Source: Paraburkholderia fungorum (GTDB lineage Bacteria; Pseudomonadota; Gammaproteobacteria; Burkholderiales; Burkholderiaceae). Taken from it: DNA of 64,000 nucleotides. The position numbers and the translations under genes are program-made. The stretch is from the NCBI RefSeq assembly GCF_900099835.1, contig NZ_FNKP01000002.1, positions 930,001-994,000 on the forward strand, given 5' to 3'. Numbering within the stretch: position 1 is the first letter of the stretch; the number at the start of each line of letters is the position of its first letter. The notes beneath the pieces were generated by a model, which saw only the letters and a list, made by a program, of their open reading frames with translations, made no database searches and was not told where the DNA came from. Positions 35,158 to 43,905 of this stretch are shown here, piece after piece.

Positions 35158-35949
35158 TCAGGCGGCGACCTGATCGAGTTCGCTATCGCTCGATTCCGCT
35201 GCCAGCAGGTTCAGCGCAAGCAGAATCGCCGCGCGGTTATCGATGTCGATGGCGATGCCGAGCACGTCCGTCAACCAGCGCCCGATCTTGGTATTCGAAA
35301 ATTCTTCTGCACCGGCCGTCTTTTTCATCGTGACGCCGAGTTTGATGGCGCGATAGTGATACGAGGGCACCCGATGCTGAGCCGCGACCGCCGACAACCC
35401 GCCTTTGCCTTCCGAGCACCAGCCGAGGCTGCCCGCAAGCACGATCCGCTCCGGCTCGTCGAGACTTTCGATAAACGCGCGCGCGGCGGCCCGCACGCGT
35501 TGTTCGTCGAGGCCGTATTGCAGCAGCACGCTTTCCACCGGGTCTTCGAGCGCCTGCGCGTGCAGATCGATCTCCTGCGCCATGCCTTCGTTTTCCATCG
35601 ACACGTTGCGCTGATGGCACGCGCTGCGCAGGCAGTCGATCAGATAGCGGCGGAAATACGCGCACACGGCGTAGCCGTTGGACGGCGCGCTGTCCGCGCA
35701 GGAAGCGGTTTCGGTGTGGCCGGGCGCGAGGCGCAGCACCTTCGCGTAGATGAACTGCGCGACCAGTTCCTCCTTGTCCTCGCCGAGCGCCTGCAACTCG
35801 AGCGGGTGATAGGTCCGCAACGCGCGTTTGACCAGTTCGACCATCGACACCATTTCGTCGGCGGACAACCGCGTGCGCCGGCGCCACAGGTCGGGCAGGA
35901 TGGCATCGTCGAGATTGCGGACGAATGCGTGGCTCGGAACTGCGCCCAT
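35158..35949 (-). CDS. Sigma-factor-like protein of unknown role upstream of the GMC fusion
   Basis: A 263-residue protein from the ATG at 35949, with GGAGG five bases upstream. I do not recognise the family with certainty. Residues about 40-115 look like sigma region 2 (FIYAKVLRL, then YFRRYLIDCLRSACHQRN). Residues about 175-220 resemble a region-4 helix-turn-helix (LDEPERIVLAGSL, then GLSAVAAQHRVPSYHYRAI). An acidic C-terminal tail follows. It lies 117 bp upstream of the fusion gene on the same strand, so it may be a dedicated regulator of it. No anti-sigma gene is adjacent. Confidence 0.6.
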   Translation of the reverse strand: MGAVPSHAFVRNLDDAILPDLWRRRTRLSADEMVSMVELVKRALRTYHPLELQALGEDKEELVAQFIYAKVLRLAPGHTETASCADSAPSNGYAVCAYFRRYLIDCLRSACHQRNVSMENEGMAQEIDLHAQALEDPVESVLLQYGLDEQRVRAAARAFIESLDEPERIVLAGSLGWCSEGKGGLSAVAAQHRVPSYHYRAIKLGVTMKKTAGAEEFSNTKIGRWLTDVLGIAIDIDNRAAILLALNLLAAESSDSELDQVAA

Positions 35950-36384
35950 GAAAACCTCCGTCAAAGGTAAGGCTAAAAAGCGCGGTGAGCCTGAACTGCG
36001 ACCCGGACATGAATGGTGAAGCTTTGATGCCGCGCGGGAATGTGAACCCAGTATGGTTTTCTGCGACCGCTTCGCCTATATGGATTAAGTGGTAGCTGAT
36101 GGGTAAACTCCTGGGTAAACCTAAACTACGCTTAATGCTGTGTGACCACGCCCCGTCTGCTTTGGCGGGCGCGTTTCAAACGCGGCGCTGTCATTCGTCT
36201 GAAGAGAAACGGGTGCTGCAGCTTCATGCGGGCCCTTGCGTGAACCGTGCCGTGGTTCGCCTCAGCAGGAACCTGCCGTTGTTGCCGATGCGGTCTTCCC
36301 GTGCGCGCTGCGCGGTCCGTCCCGCTTGAGCGCTGTTTCGCTCCCTATTACCGAATTTGCCGTGCCCGACAAGGAGACCGCGCA
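35950..36384. other. Divergent 435-bp intergenic region
   Basis: Lies between the sigma-like gene and the histidine kinase gene. It contains the dyad/direct-repeat cluster at 36084-36135 and a 15-bp perfect palindrome, CGCGTTT-C-AAACGCG, at 36170-36184. The kinase ribosome binding site AAGGAG is at 36371-36376. No small gene is convincing. Confidence 0.55.
36084..36135. promoter_or_regulatory. Nested dyad with tandem TGGGTAAAC repeats
   Basis: Two direct copies of TGGGTAAAC (36100-36108 and 36112-36120), 12 bp apart, sit inside a larger imperfect inverted repeat: ATTAAGTGGTAG on the left and CTACGCTTAAT on the right. This looks like a multi-site regulator target in the divergent promoter. 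The cognate factor is unknown; the LuxR-type response regulator nearby is one candidate. Confidence 0.4.
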
Positions 36385-38313
36385 ATGCGGGCCGACCCGA
36401 TCCAGCGTGCCATCGACGAAGACCTCGTGCGCGTGCTGTACGCGCAGGATCCGATCGCCTTCTTCTCGCACTGGTTTTCGATCGCGGTGCTGGTGGCGAT
36501 CTACTGGCCGGCGATCCCGTCGCCCACACTTTTCGCTGCGTGCTTCGGTTTCTACGCGGTAGCCAATTTCGGCAGCCTCGCGCTGTGGATCTGCAATCGA
36601 CGCTATCCGCAACTCGCGTCACCGCGTGGCTGGATTTATCTGCATGCGTTGCGCGGTGTGCTGCTTTACAGCGCACCGGGTATCGCGGTGTGGTTCGCGT
36701 TCCAGAGTCCGCAAACCGATTTGCCGCTGCTGCATACCGTCATGCTCGTGACATTGGCGGCGGGCGTGTTCATGTCGAATGGTTTCGACCTGCTGAACTT
36801 CTCTACCGCGATCCCATTTCTTTTATTCCCGTCAATCTGGCTGCATTTCGGATCGCACACTTTCGACCGCACGCTTCTCGCGATCGTGCTCGCGTTCTTT
36901 TTCTGCGCGATCAATGTCTACGCGATGAGTTATCGCAAGCTGTTCCGCCAGGTCGTGCAGGCGCGGGTGGATCAGCAGTATCTGGCGGAGTCGCTGGCGG
37001 CGCAGAAGCATGTCGCCGAAGAGGCGAGTCTCGCGAAAACGCGGTTCTTTGCGGCCGCGAGCCATGATTTGCGGCAGCCGCTGCATGCGATCGGCCTGCT
37101 GGCCGCGTCGCTCAACGACACGGCCGCGACGCCCGCGCAGCATGCGAAGACGGCGGAGCACATCGTCTATAACGTCGAGGCGTTGAACCAGTTGTTCAAT
37201 CAGGTGCTCGATCTGGCGCGGCTGGAGAGCGGCGTGACCCAGGTGATACGGCTGCATTTCCGGCTTTCCGAACTGTTCGAGCGAGTCGGCAGCCAGTATC
37301 GGCCGCAGGCGGCGGCCAAGGGGCTCGCGCTGCGGATTGCGCCGACCGCGATGGTCGTCCACGACGATCCGGTGCTGCTCGAACGCGTGCTGAGCAATCT
37401 GCTGTCGAACGCCGTGCGTTATACCGAGGACGGCGCGATCTGGCTCGGATTCCGGCGCGCGGGGCGGCAAAGCGGCGGGTTTGTCGAAGTGCGCGATTCG
37501 GGGATCGGCATTCCGCCGGAAGAGCACGAGCACATTTTCGAGGAGTTCTATCAGGTTGCGAATCCGCAGCGCGATGCGCGTCAGGGGCACGGGCTGGGTC
37601 TGCCGACGGTGAAGCGGCTGGTGGAGATGCTCGGCGGCGAACTGCAACTGCGCTCGGCGCCGGGGCGCGGCTCGGTGTTCCGCTTTCCGGTGCAGGCGGG
37701 CGAAGCCGGCGGGATCGTTGCGAGTCTGAACGAGGCGGTGGCGGGCGGGCCGTCGGCGCAAGGGCGGCGGGTGCTGTGTATCGACGACGATCCGTCGATT
37801 CTCGAAGGTCTGTCGAGTTTGCTGGGACGCTGGGGTTGCACGGTTTTCGTCGCGCGGGACGAGGTGGAGGCGCTGACCGCGCTCGCCAGCGGTTTCGTGC
37901 CGGACGCCGTGCTTTGCGATTATCAGCTCGCGAATCACCGGACGGGCGCGCAGGCGCTAACGGCCGTGCGCGGGATGCTGGCGAATGCCGGGCATGACAA
38001 CGTGGTGACGTTGCTGATTACCGGCGATATGGCGTCGGCGGAACTGGCCGCGCTTGCGTTGCAGGGCATTCCGGTGCTGCATAAGCCGGTGACGCCGGCG
38101 CGTCTGCGGCGCACGCTGGAAATGCTGTGGCAGCAGGCGGAACTGGATAGCGGCAGGGCGGCGACGGCGGTGAAGCTGGGCGAGGGCGGCGCGGAAGGGC
38201 CAGCGGGCGTGCGCGGTGCGGTTGGCGGCGCGATGGAAGCGTTGGACGAGTCGCCGCCAGGCGACGCGGGGCCGGATCTGCTGGATCAGGCGCAGGGGCA
38301 GCCGCAGAAGTAG
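36385..38313 (+). CDS. Hybrid sensor histidine kinase with C-terminal receiver
   Basis: A 642-residue protein from the ATG at 36385 with AAGGAG upstream. Residues 1-200 hold about six membrane segments (for example FFSHWFSIAVLVAIYWPAIP) with no large periplasmic domain. A HisKA follows with His227 in AASHDLRQPLHAIGL, then an HATPase (NLLSNAVRYTEDG, GIGIPPEEHE, GHGLGLPTVKR). A receiver domain near residues 460-580 has CIDDDPS and the phospho-acceptor Asp512 in LCDYQLA. A Gly/Ala-rich tail ends the protein. It converges with a LuxR-type response regulator that may be its partner. Confidence 0.9.
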   Translation: MRADPIQRAIDEDLVRVLYAQDPIAFFSHWFSIAVLVAIYWPAIPSPTLFAACFGFYAVANFGSLALWICNRRYPQLASPRGWIYLHALRGVLLYSAPGIAVWFAFQSPQTDLPLLHTVMLVTLAAGVFMSNGFDLLNFSTAIPFLLFPSIWLHFGSHTFDRTLLAIVLAFFFCAINVYAMSYRKLFRQVVQARVDQQYLAESLAAQKHVAEEASLAKTRFFAAASHDLRQPLHAIGLLAASLNDTAATPAQHAKTAEHIVYNVEALNQLFNQVLDLARLESGVTQVIRLHFRLSELFERVGSQYRPQAAAKGLALRIAPTAMVVHDDPVLLERVLSNLLSNAVRYTEDGAIWLGFRRAGRQSGGFVEVRDSGIGIPPEEHEHIFEEFYQVANPQRDARQGHGLGLPTVKRLVEMLGGELQLRSAPGRGSVFRFPVQAGEAGGIVASLNEAVAGGPSAQGRRVLCIDDDPSILEGLSSLLGRWGCTVFVARDEVEALTALASGFVPDAVLCDYQLANHRTGAQALTAVRGMLANAGHDNVVTLLITGDMASAELAALALQGIPVLHKPVTPARLRRTLEMLWQQAELDSGRAATAVKLGEGGAEGPAGVRGAVGGAMEALDESPPGDAGPDLLDQAQGQPQK

Positions 38314-38391
38314 AGGTGGATGACGCGGAGCGGCGGGGTCCGGCGATGCTGTTTTTTGTCGGGAAAAACGGCGGGGCTGGAGAGGCAGTCC

Positions 38392-38421
38392 GAAGCCAAA
38401 GCCAAAGCCAAAGCCGAAGCC
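38392..38421. repeat. Five hexanucleotide units (GAAGCC/AAAGCC)
   Basis: Five consecutive 6-bp units (GAAGCC, three AAAGCC, GAAGCC) lie in the 112-bp gap between the convergent kinase and response-regulator stops. It is a short simple-sequence repeat outside coding sequence, with no clear role. Confidence 0.8.
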
Positions 38422-38425
38422 CCCC

Positions 38426-39205
38426 TTAAAGCGTCCGCCCTGCCTCCAGCCAGCCATTAATCACCGCAATCGCCGTCGACCGGTTGTGCACGCCGAGCGC
38501 CCGGAAGATCACCGACAGATGCACTTTCACCGTCCCTTCGGCGACGCCCAGATCGCGCGCGATCATCTTGTTGGTCCAGCCGCGATGCACGAGCCGCATG
38601 ATGTCCTGCTGACGCGGCGACAGGTTTTCCAGCAAATGCCGCTGATGCGGCTGCAACGCCTGAACCTGCGTGAGCGGTTCGGTCAGCGTCGCGCCAACCG
38701 GAGCGCCCCCAGCAGCCCCGGCCTGCGCCGTCGCGCCCTGTCCCGACGCGCCGGAGGCAGAAGCAGAATCCGCACACCCCGCACCCGCCTGCGCATCCCG
38801 CGAACCCAGCAGACTCAGCGCTTCCATCGGCACATAAGCGCCGCCCGACAGAACCAGTTCGATCGCCTTCAGCATCACGCTGGCCGGTTGCCGCTTGGGC
38901 ACGAAACCGAGCGCGCCGGCGGCGAGCACCGCGCGCATCTCGTCAGGGGATTCTTCGGCGGAGAGCACCACCACCGGTAGCGCCGGATTCGCCTTCAACA
39001 ACACTTCGAGCGATGACGCGCCGCTCATCCCCGGCATATGCAGATCGACGATCGCCAGATCGTGATCGGCATCGGGCCGTGCGGCGGTGGCGAGGGTTTC
39101 CCAGCTATCGGCTTCGTCGAATTGCGCGTCGGGATCGAGACCGCGCAGCAAACCCTTGACGCCTTGCCGGATCAGTTCATGGTCGTCGGCCACAAGAAAC
39201 TTCAT
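38426..39205 (-). CDS. NarL/LuxR-type response regulator
   Basis: A 259-residue two-domain regulator. The receiver has the acidic pair ADDHE at residues 6-10 and the phosphorylatable Asp54 in IVDLHMPGMSG. A 45-residue Ala/Gly-rich linker around 140-185 is longer than usual. The C-terminal LuxR helix-turn-helix reads LSPRQQDIMRLVHRGWTNK then GVAEGTVKVHLSVIF. It is convergent with the hybrid kinase, so the two probably form one phosphorelay. Its own promoter lies in 39206-39590. Confidence 0.9.
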   Translation of the reverse strand: MKFLVADDHELIRQGVKGLLRGLDPDAQFDEADSWETLATAARPDADHDLAIVDLHMPGMSGASSLEVLLKANPALPVVVLSAEESPDEMRAVLAAGALGFVPKRQPASVMLKAIELVLSGGAYVPMEALSLLGSRDAQAGAGCADSASASGASGQGATAQAGAAGGAPVGATLTEPLTQVQALQPHQRHLLENLSPRQQDIMRLVHRGWTNKMIARDLGVAEGTVKVHLSVIFRALGVHNRSTAIAVINGWLEAGRTL

Positions 39206-39590
39206 GATGTCTCCGCGAGTCGGGCCTGCCCGTTGTGGACGTTCGCCGTCATAGGGTCTCGTGTACGGCCTTGTTGCTGTCGTTCTATCTGTCGTGACGT
39301 GAAACGCATCATCATGGCCGGCTACCCCGCGATTCTCGTGCCGATCTGCGATGCGGCCCGCTTGCGGGCGGCCGCACTGGTGGAGCTTTTCAATACAATT
39401 GCCGGTTGAGCGAACATGTCCAGGTATCGCTCGGAGATTACCCGGACATCGCCCCGATCAGGTTAAGGCAGGTCTCCTGCGCTTAGGTTCCAGCTTGGTA
39501 CGTAGACGAGGCGATTGGCCCTTTTTTGAACGCATTGACGCGGGTCGCAGCAGATTATGCGCGCCGGATCAGGCCTGATGAAAGCAGCGT
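39206..39590. other. 385-bp gap before the response regulator
   Basis: Non-coding on inspection. It holds the response-regulator promoter region, a small GCAGG/CCTGC hairpin near 39461-39480 and the palindrome TCAGGCCTGA near 39570, which could end the cyd transcript. No RNA gene is recognised. Confidence 0.4.
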
Positions 39591-39791
39591 TTATCTGACT
39601 GCGAACAAGGTCGCATTCATCAGAAGCTTGAAGGCGAAACCGAGCGATACCGCTGACGCTACGCCAAAGCACCACAGCGCAATGAACCACAGCCAGCCGG
39701 GCAATTTAGGCTTCGAAGCGGTGGACGTTGCGAGCGCTTTCTGAGTCACGTCGCCGCTCATCGGCTTAGTGATAGTGATGTTGGTCGTCAT
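39591..39791 (-). CDS. Small single-pass membrane protein after cydB (DUF2474/CydX-like)
   Basis: Up to 66 residues with one membrane helix, LPGWLWFIALWCFGVASAV (residues about 30-55). Two starts are possible: 39791, which has AAGG upstream and overlaps cydB by 26 bp, and 39761, four bases after the cydB stop. Small one-helix proteins of this type follow cioAB genes and are analogous to the CydX/CydS bd-oxidase subunits. The role as a small oxidase subunit is inferred from position and shape. Confidence 0.65.
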   Translation of the reverse strand: MTTNITITKPMSGDVTQKALATSTASKPKLPGWLWFIALWCFGVASAVSLGFAFKLLMNATLFAVR

Positions 39792-40770
39792 GACGCACCT
39801 TGCCTCGAAATACCCAGTAACCCATCGTCGAATAGGCGATGATGATCGGCAGAATGACTACCGTTCCAGCCAGCGTGAAGGTCTGGCTCGCGCGCGGCGC
39901 GGCGGCTTCCCACAGCGTCACGCTCGACGGAATCGCGTACGGCCACAGGCTCACCAGCAGCCCCAGGTAGCCGAGCAGCACCAGCAGCAGCGCGAGCACA
40001 AACGGCGTGTTGTCATGCCGCGCCCGCACCGCGCGATACATGAAGAACGTGCAGATCGCGACCAGGAACGGCACCGGCAGCAGGTGGTAGAAAATATTGT
40101 CGTGGAACCAGCGCTGTGCGATCGTCGGGTCCTGCAGCGGCGTCCACAGGCTGACCATCGCGATGAAGCCGAGCAGCACGACCGTCAGCGGCCACACCAC
40201 GCGGTGCAGGCGGCGCTGCAGATCGCCTTCGGTCTTCGCGACCAGCCAGCAGCAGCCGAGCAGCGCATAGGTGACCACCAATCCGAGGCCCGTCAGCAGA
40301 CTGAACGGCGTGAGCCAACCGAACGCGTCGCCGGCATACGCGCCGTCGATCACCGGAATGCCTTGCAGGAACGCGCCCAGCGCGATGCCCTGGAAGAACG
40401 TCGCTCCCGCCGATCCTCCGATGAACGCCAGATCCCACAGATGTTTGGTGCGGTTCGCCTTCGCGCGAATCTCGAACGACACGCCGCGAAAGATCAGGCA
40501 AACCAGCATGAAGATCAGCGGCAGATACAGCGCCGACAGCACGGTCGCATAGACCATCGGGAACACCGCGAACAACGCGGCGCCGCCGAGCACCAGCCAG
40601 GTTTCGTTGCCGTCCCAGACCGGCGCGACCGTGTTCATCATCAGATCGCGTTCTTTTTCATCGGGGAAGAACGGGAAGACGATGCCGATCCCCAGATCGA
40701 AGCCGTCCAGCACCACATACATGAAGAGGCCCAGCGCGATGATCGCGGCCCACACTACGGTTATATCCAT
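39766..40770 (-). CDS. cydB: Cytochrome bd-type (cyanide-insensitive) ubiquinol oxidase subunit II
   Basis: A 334-residue inner-membrane subunit. The start MDITVVWAAIIALGLFMYVV and DGFDLGIGIVFPF are typical of CydB/CioB, as is NTVAPVWDGNETWLV. About eight or nine hydrophobic segments are visible, and the protein ends in a His-rich tail (HHYH). It lies 36 bp after cydA. It forms the heterodimer that reduces oxygen with quinol electrons without proton pumping. Confidence 0.94.
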   Translation of the reverse strand: MDITVVWAAIIALGLFMYVVLDGFDLGIGIVFPFFPDEKERDLMMNTVAPVWDGNETWLVLGGAALFAVFPMVYATVLSALYLPLIFMLVCLIFRGVSFEIRAKANRTKHLWDLAFIGGSAGATFFQGIALGAFLQGIPVIDGAYAGDAFGWLTPFSLLTGLGLVVTYALLGCCWLVAKTEGDLQRRLHRVVWPLTVVLLGFIAMVSLWTPLQDPTIAQRWFHDNIFYHLLPVPFLVAICTFFMYRAVRARHDNTPFVLALLLVLLGYLGLLVSLWPYAIPSSVTLWEAAAPRASQTFTLAGTVVILPIIIAYSTMGYWVFRGKVRHDDQHHYH

Positions 40771-40806
40771 TCTGTTTCTCGCAAGCGTCTAGGGGAGCGG
40801 GCCGTT

Positions 40807-42219
40807 TCAGGCAGCGTCGATCATCTGATCGGCGGCGGACATCGGGCGGCGCGCGGTCTGATTCGGCGAATGCGCGGGCGCATGGTGCGGCGTGTGCCCC
40901 GGCAGCGCCGGACCCGAGCGCATCAGCTTGAGCATGTAGTAGATGCCCGTGCCGAACACGAGGAAGTAGACGGCGACGAAGGTCATCAGCGAAATGCCGA
41001 CCTGTTGCGTGGTGAGCGGCGACACCGCCTGCGACGTGCGCATCACGCCGTACACGACCCATGGCTGGCGTCCGGCTTCGGTCGTGACCCAACCGGCCAG
41101 CAGCGTGATGAAGCCGGTCGGCCCCATCGCCACCGCGAAGCGCTGGAACCACTTCGACTCGAACAGGCGCTCGCGGCGGCGCAGCGCCCAGGCCGCGACC
41201 GACATCAGGATCATCAGCACGCCGAGTCCGGCCATGATTCGGAAGCTCCAGAACACCACCGTCGAATTCGGACGGTCTTGCGGCGGGAATTCCTTCAGAC
41301 CGCGAATTTCGCCGTCCCAACTATGGGTGAGGATCAGGCTGCCGAGGTGAGGAATCGACACTGCGTAGCGGGTGGTTTCCGCCTTCATGTCGGGGATGCC
41401 GAACAGGTTCAGCGCGGTGCCGCCTTTCTCGGTTTCCCACAGACCTTCGATCGCAGCGATCTTCGCCGGCTGATATTTACGCGTGTTCAGGCCATGCTGA
41501 TCGCCGACGAAAGCCTGGATCGGCGTGAGGATCAGCAGCAGCCACAGCGCCATCGAGAACATTTTCTTGACGGCCGGATCGCGCCGTCCGCGCAGCAGAT
41601 GCCACGCGCCGACCGCTGATACCACCAGCCCCGCGACGATGAACGCCGCGATCGCCATATGCGCGAGCCGGTACGGGAACGACGGATTGAAGATGATCTT
41701 GAACCAGTCGAGCGGCACGACGTGGCCGTTGACGACTTCGAAGCCTTGCGGCGTCTGCATCCAGCTATTGGACGCGAGAATCCAGAAGGTGGAGATCAGC
41801 GTGCCGATCGCGACCATCAGCGTCGCGCCGAAGTGGGCACGCGGACTCACGCGCTGCCAGCCGAACAGCATGATGCCGAGGAAGCCCGCTTCGAGGAAGA
41901 ACGCGGTCATCACTTCGTACATCAGCAGCGGTCCGGTGATCGGTCCCGCGAAGCTGGAGAAGCCTGACCAGTTGGTGCCGAACTGATAGCTCATCACGAC
42001 GCCGGAGACGACGCCCATGCCGAAGGCCACTGCGAAGATCTTCGACCAGAACAGGCAAAGATCTTTGTAGTACGCCTTGCCGGTTTGCAGCCAGCGCCAT
42101 TCGAGGACGGCGATGAAGCTGGCGAGACCGATACTGAGCGCCGGGAAAACGATGTGAAACGAGACGGTGAAGGCAAACTGAATCCGGGCTAGATCGAATG
42201 CCGATATTGCGGTGTTCAT
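40807..42219 (-). CDS. cydA: Cytochrome bd-type (cyanide-insensitive) ubiquinol oxidase subunit I
   Basis: A 470-residue haem-bearing subunit. The N-terminus ARIQFAFTVSFHIVFPALSIG places a haem-ligand His at residue 22, and the segment GDQHGLNTRKYQPAKIAA starts the quinol loop. The Q-loop is short, as in the CioA (cyanide-insensitive) branch rather than E. coli CydA. A perfect FNR/ANR-type box lies about 180 bp upstream, which suggests induction under low oxygen. The C-terminal 40 residues are His/Pro-rich and variable. Confidence 0.94.
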   Translation of the reverse strand: MNTAISAFDLARIQFAFTVSFHIVFPALSIGLASFIAVLEWRWLQTGKAYYKDLCLFWSKIFAVAFGMGVVSGVVMSYQFGTNWSGFSSFAGPITGPLLMYEVMTAFFLEAGFLGIMLFGWQRVSPRAHFGATLMVAIGTLISTFWILASNSWMQTPQGFEVVNGHVVPLDWFKIIFNPSFPYRLAHMAIAAFIVAGLVVSAVGAWHLLRGRRDPAVKKMFSMALWLLLILTPIQAFVGDQHGLNTRKYQPAKIAAIEGLWETEKGGTALNLFGIPDMKAETTRYAVSIPHLGSLILTHSWDGEIRGLKEFPPQDRPNSTVVFWSFRIMAGLGVLMILMSVAAWALRRRERLFESKWFQRFAVAMGPTGFITLLAGWVTTEAGRQPWVVYGVMRTSQAVSPLTTQQVGISLMTFVAVYFLVFGTGIYYMLKLMRSGPALPGHTPHHAPAHSPNQTARRPMSAADQMIDAA

Positions 42220-42985
42220 GGGCGTGATATGCGTGATGTCCGCGAGGGCGGACTACGCGCGTCGACCGTTGTCGGTGCGCACTGCATCTGGCAGATGGCG
42301 CAAGAGTAGGGGATCGGCGGAAATCTTGCTGCGGCGCGACATGCGTCAAAAAACCGCCTTGTTTTAAGCTGTTTTACGGTTTTTTGGCGTCAAACCCTTG
42401 ATGGGTATCAAGTTTTCCTGATTGTCTTGCGGGAGGCGCCTCGCGCGTGTGTGCGCCAAGTGCGTCAATAGACCGCGCTGCAACAATCGGGCTCGATTGA
42501 GGCGCACGCGGCTCGTGATAGTCGGGCTTCAGGCCGCCTTCGTCACTCCGCTTCGTGACGTCCCGCTTGAATCACCTCTCGTGCGTTTCGAGGCGAATGT
42601 CCGCGAACCGTCATCCGCCGACATTCGCGCGACTCTGCCCGACTTCCATGAACCCGCGCGCTAGCCACTGAATTATTTTGCCTCTACCATGCAGACAGCC
42701 AGCGTCGGCGTCTTCCAGTCCAGAGTCCGTTACTCCGTTTCTCCGTTTCTCGATGCACGCGCGCCACGCAGGCAGTCCAGTCGTTATTCCCGATATTCGT
42801 TTCGAATAGTCACATCGAAGTGTCCGCGAGCCAATCTCCCGGTGCTTCGCAAATCCGTCAAGAAAGTGTGGTGCGATGCAGACCGTCCGTGACAGGGCGC
42901 GTCGTCCTGCGCCGCGCGAGTGCTTCGAAAACCCGCTTCATCCCCCTGCCGGCGACGGCAGACTTCATCCACAAGGAGTCAGCAG
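42220..42985. other. 766-bp intergenic region: cydAB promoter and divergent hydrolase leader
   Basis: The left part contains the FNR/ANR box (42398-42411) and an inverted repeat with AAAAAACCG at 42348-42356 and its complement at 42377-42385. The right part, to 42985, has no convincing gene; an 80-codon frame at 42422-42664 is Arg-rich and unlikely to be real. The hydrolase ribosome binding site AAGGAG lies at 42973-42978. Confidence 0.55.
42398..42411. promoter_or_regulatory. Perfect FNR/ANR-type box upstream of cydA
   Basis: TTGATGGGTATCAA matches TTGAT-N4-ATCAA exactly and lies 179 bp upstream of the cydA start. It implies oxygen- (or NO-) responsive Crp/Fnr-family control of the cydAB operon. 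Confidence 0.75.
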
Positions 42986-43807
42986 ATGAGCACGATCAAG
43001 ACGAAAGACGGCACTGAAATCTTCTACAAGGACTGGGGCACGGGGCGCCCGGTCGTGTTCTCGCACGGCTGGCCGCTGTCGGCGGACGCGTGGGACGCGC
43101 AGATGCTGTTTCTCGGCAGCAAGGGGTTTCGCGTGATCGCGCACGACCGGCGCGGTCATGGCCGTTCGTCGCAGCCGTGGGACGGCAACGACATGGACAC
43201 CTATGCCGACGACCTCGCCGCGCTGATCGAACACCTCGACCTGAAAGACGCGACGCTGGTCGGCCATTCGACCGGCGGCGGTGAGGTCGCGCACTACATC
43301 GGACGGCACGGAACGCAACGGGTCGCGAAGGCGGTGCTGATCGGCGCCGTTCCGCCGTTGATGCTGAAGACCGACGCCAATCCGCTCGGCTTGCCGATCG
43401 ATGTGTTCGACGGAATCCGCAAGGGCGTGGTCGACGACCGCTCGCAGTTCTTCAAGGATCTGGCGGTGCCGTTTTACGGCTACAACCGGCCGAACGCGAA
43501 GGTGTCGCAGGGCGTGATCGACTCGTTCTGGGCGCAAGGCATGGTGGGGTCGATCAAGGGTCTGTACGACTGCATCAAGCAGTTTTCCGAAGTCGATTAC
43601 ACGGAAGATCTGAAGAAGATCGATGTGCCGACTCTGGTGCTGCACGGCGACGACGACCAGATTGTGCCGATCGACGCGGCAGGCCGACGCACGGCCGAGA
43701 TCGTCAGGAATGCGACGCTCAAGGTGTATCCGGGCGGTCAGCACGGAATGTGCACGGTCGAAGCCGACAAGGTGAACGCCGATCTGCTGGCGTTCATCGG
43801 CTCGTGA
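42986..43807 (+). CDS. Alpha/beta hydrolase, non-haem chloroperoxidase-like
   Basis: A 273-residue protein from the ATG at 42986 with AAGGAG upstream. The start [15 protein letters not shown] gives the oxyanion region and the nucleophile elbow is GHSTGGGE. The acid is in [11 protein letters not shown] and the catalytic His in GGQHGMC. This pattern is that of cofactor-free perhydrolases annotated as chloroperoxidase F. The true reaction may be ester hydrolysis or perhydrolysis. It stands alone with its own leader. Confidence 0.88.
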   Translation: MSTIKTKDGTEIFYKDWGTGRPVVFSHGWPLSADAWDAQMLFLGSKGFRVIAHDRRGHGRSSQPWDGNDMDTYADDLAALIEHLDLKDATLVGHSTGGGEVAHYIGRHGTQRVAKAVLIGAVPPLMLKTDANPLGLPIDVFDGIRKGVVDDRSQFFKDLAVPFYGYNRPNAKVSQGVIDSFWAQGMVGSIKGLYDCIKQFSEVDYTEDLKKIDVPTLVLHGDDDQIVPIDAAGRRTAEIVRNATLKVYPGGQHGMCTVEADKVNADLLAFIGS

Positions 43808-43838
43808 TGAAGCGGGGTTGAAGTTTTCGCCAGGCAAG

Positions 43839-43872
43839 GAGGGCGCAGCCGGTTACCGATGGCCGCGCCCTC
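43839..43872. terminator. Hairpin between convergent hydrolase and DUF2867 genes
   Basis: The 8-bp stem GAGGGCGC at 43839-43846 pairs with 43865-43872, extended by GCC/GGC after single mismatched bases. It sits midway between the two convergent stops and could terminate both transcripts. Confidence 0.5.
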
Positions 43873-43905
43873 GGCCCGAAGCATGCCGTTTGTAAAGGCC
43901 GCCGC

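Noticed and set aside
38392..38421. Possible CRISPR-like array
   Set aside because: The units are contiguous 6-bp repeats without spacers, so it is a simple-sequence repeat.
42422..42664. 80-codon plus-strand frame downstream of the FNR box
   Set aside because: Arg-rich, no ribosome binding site and no recognisable features.
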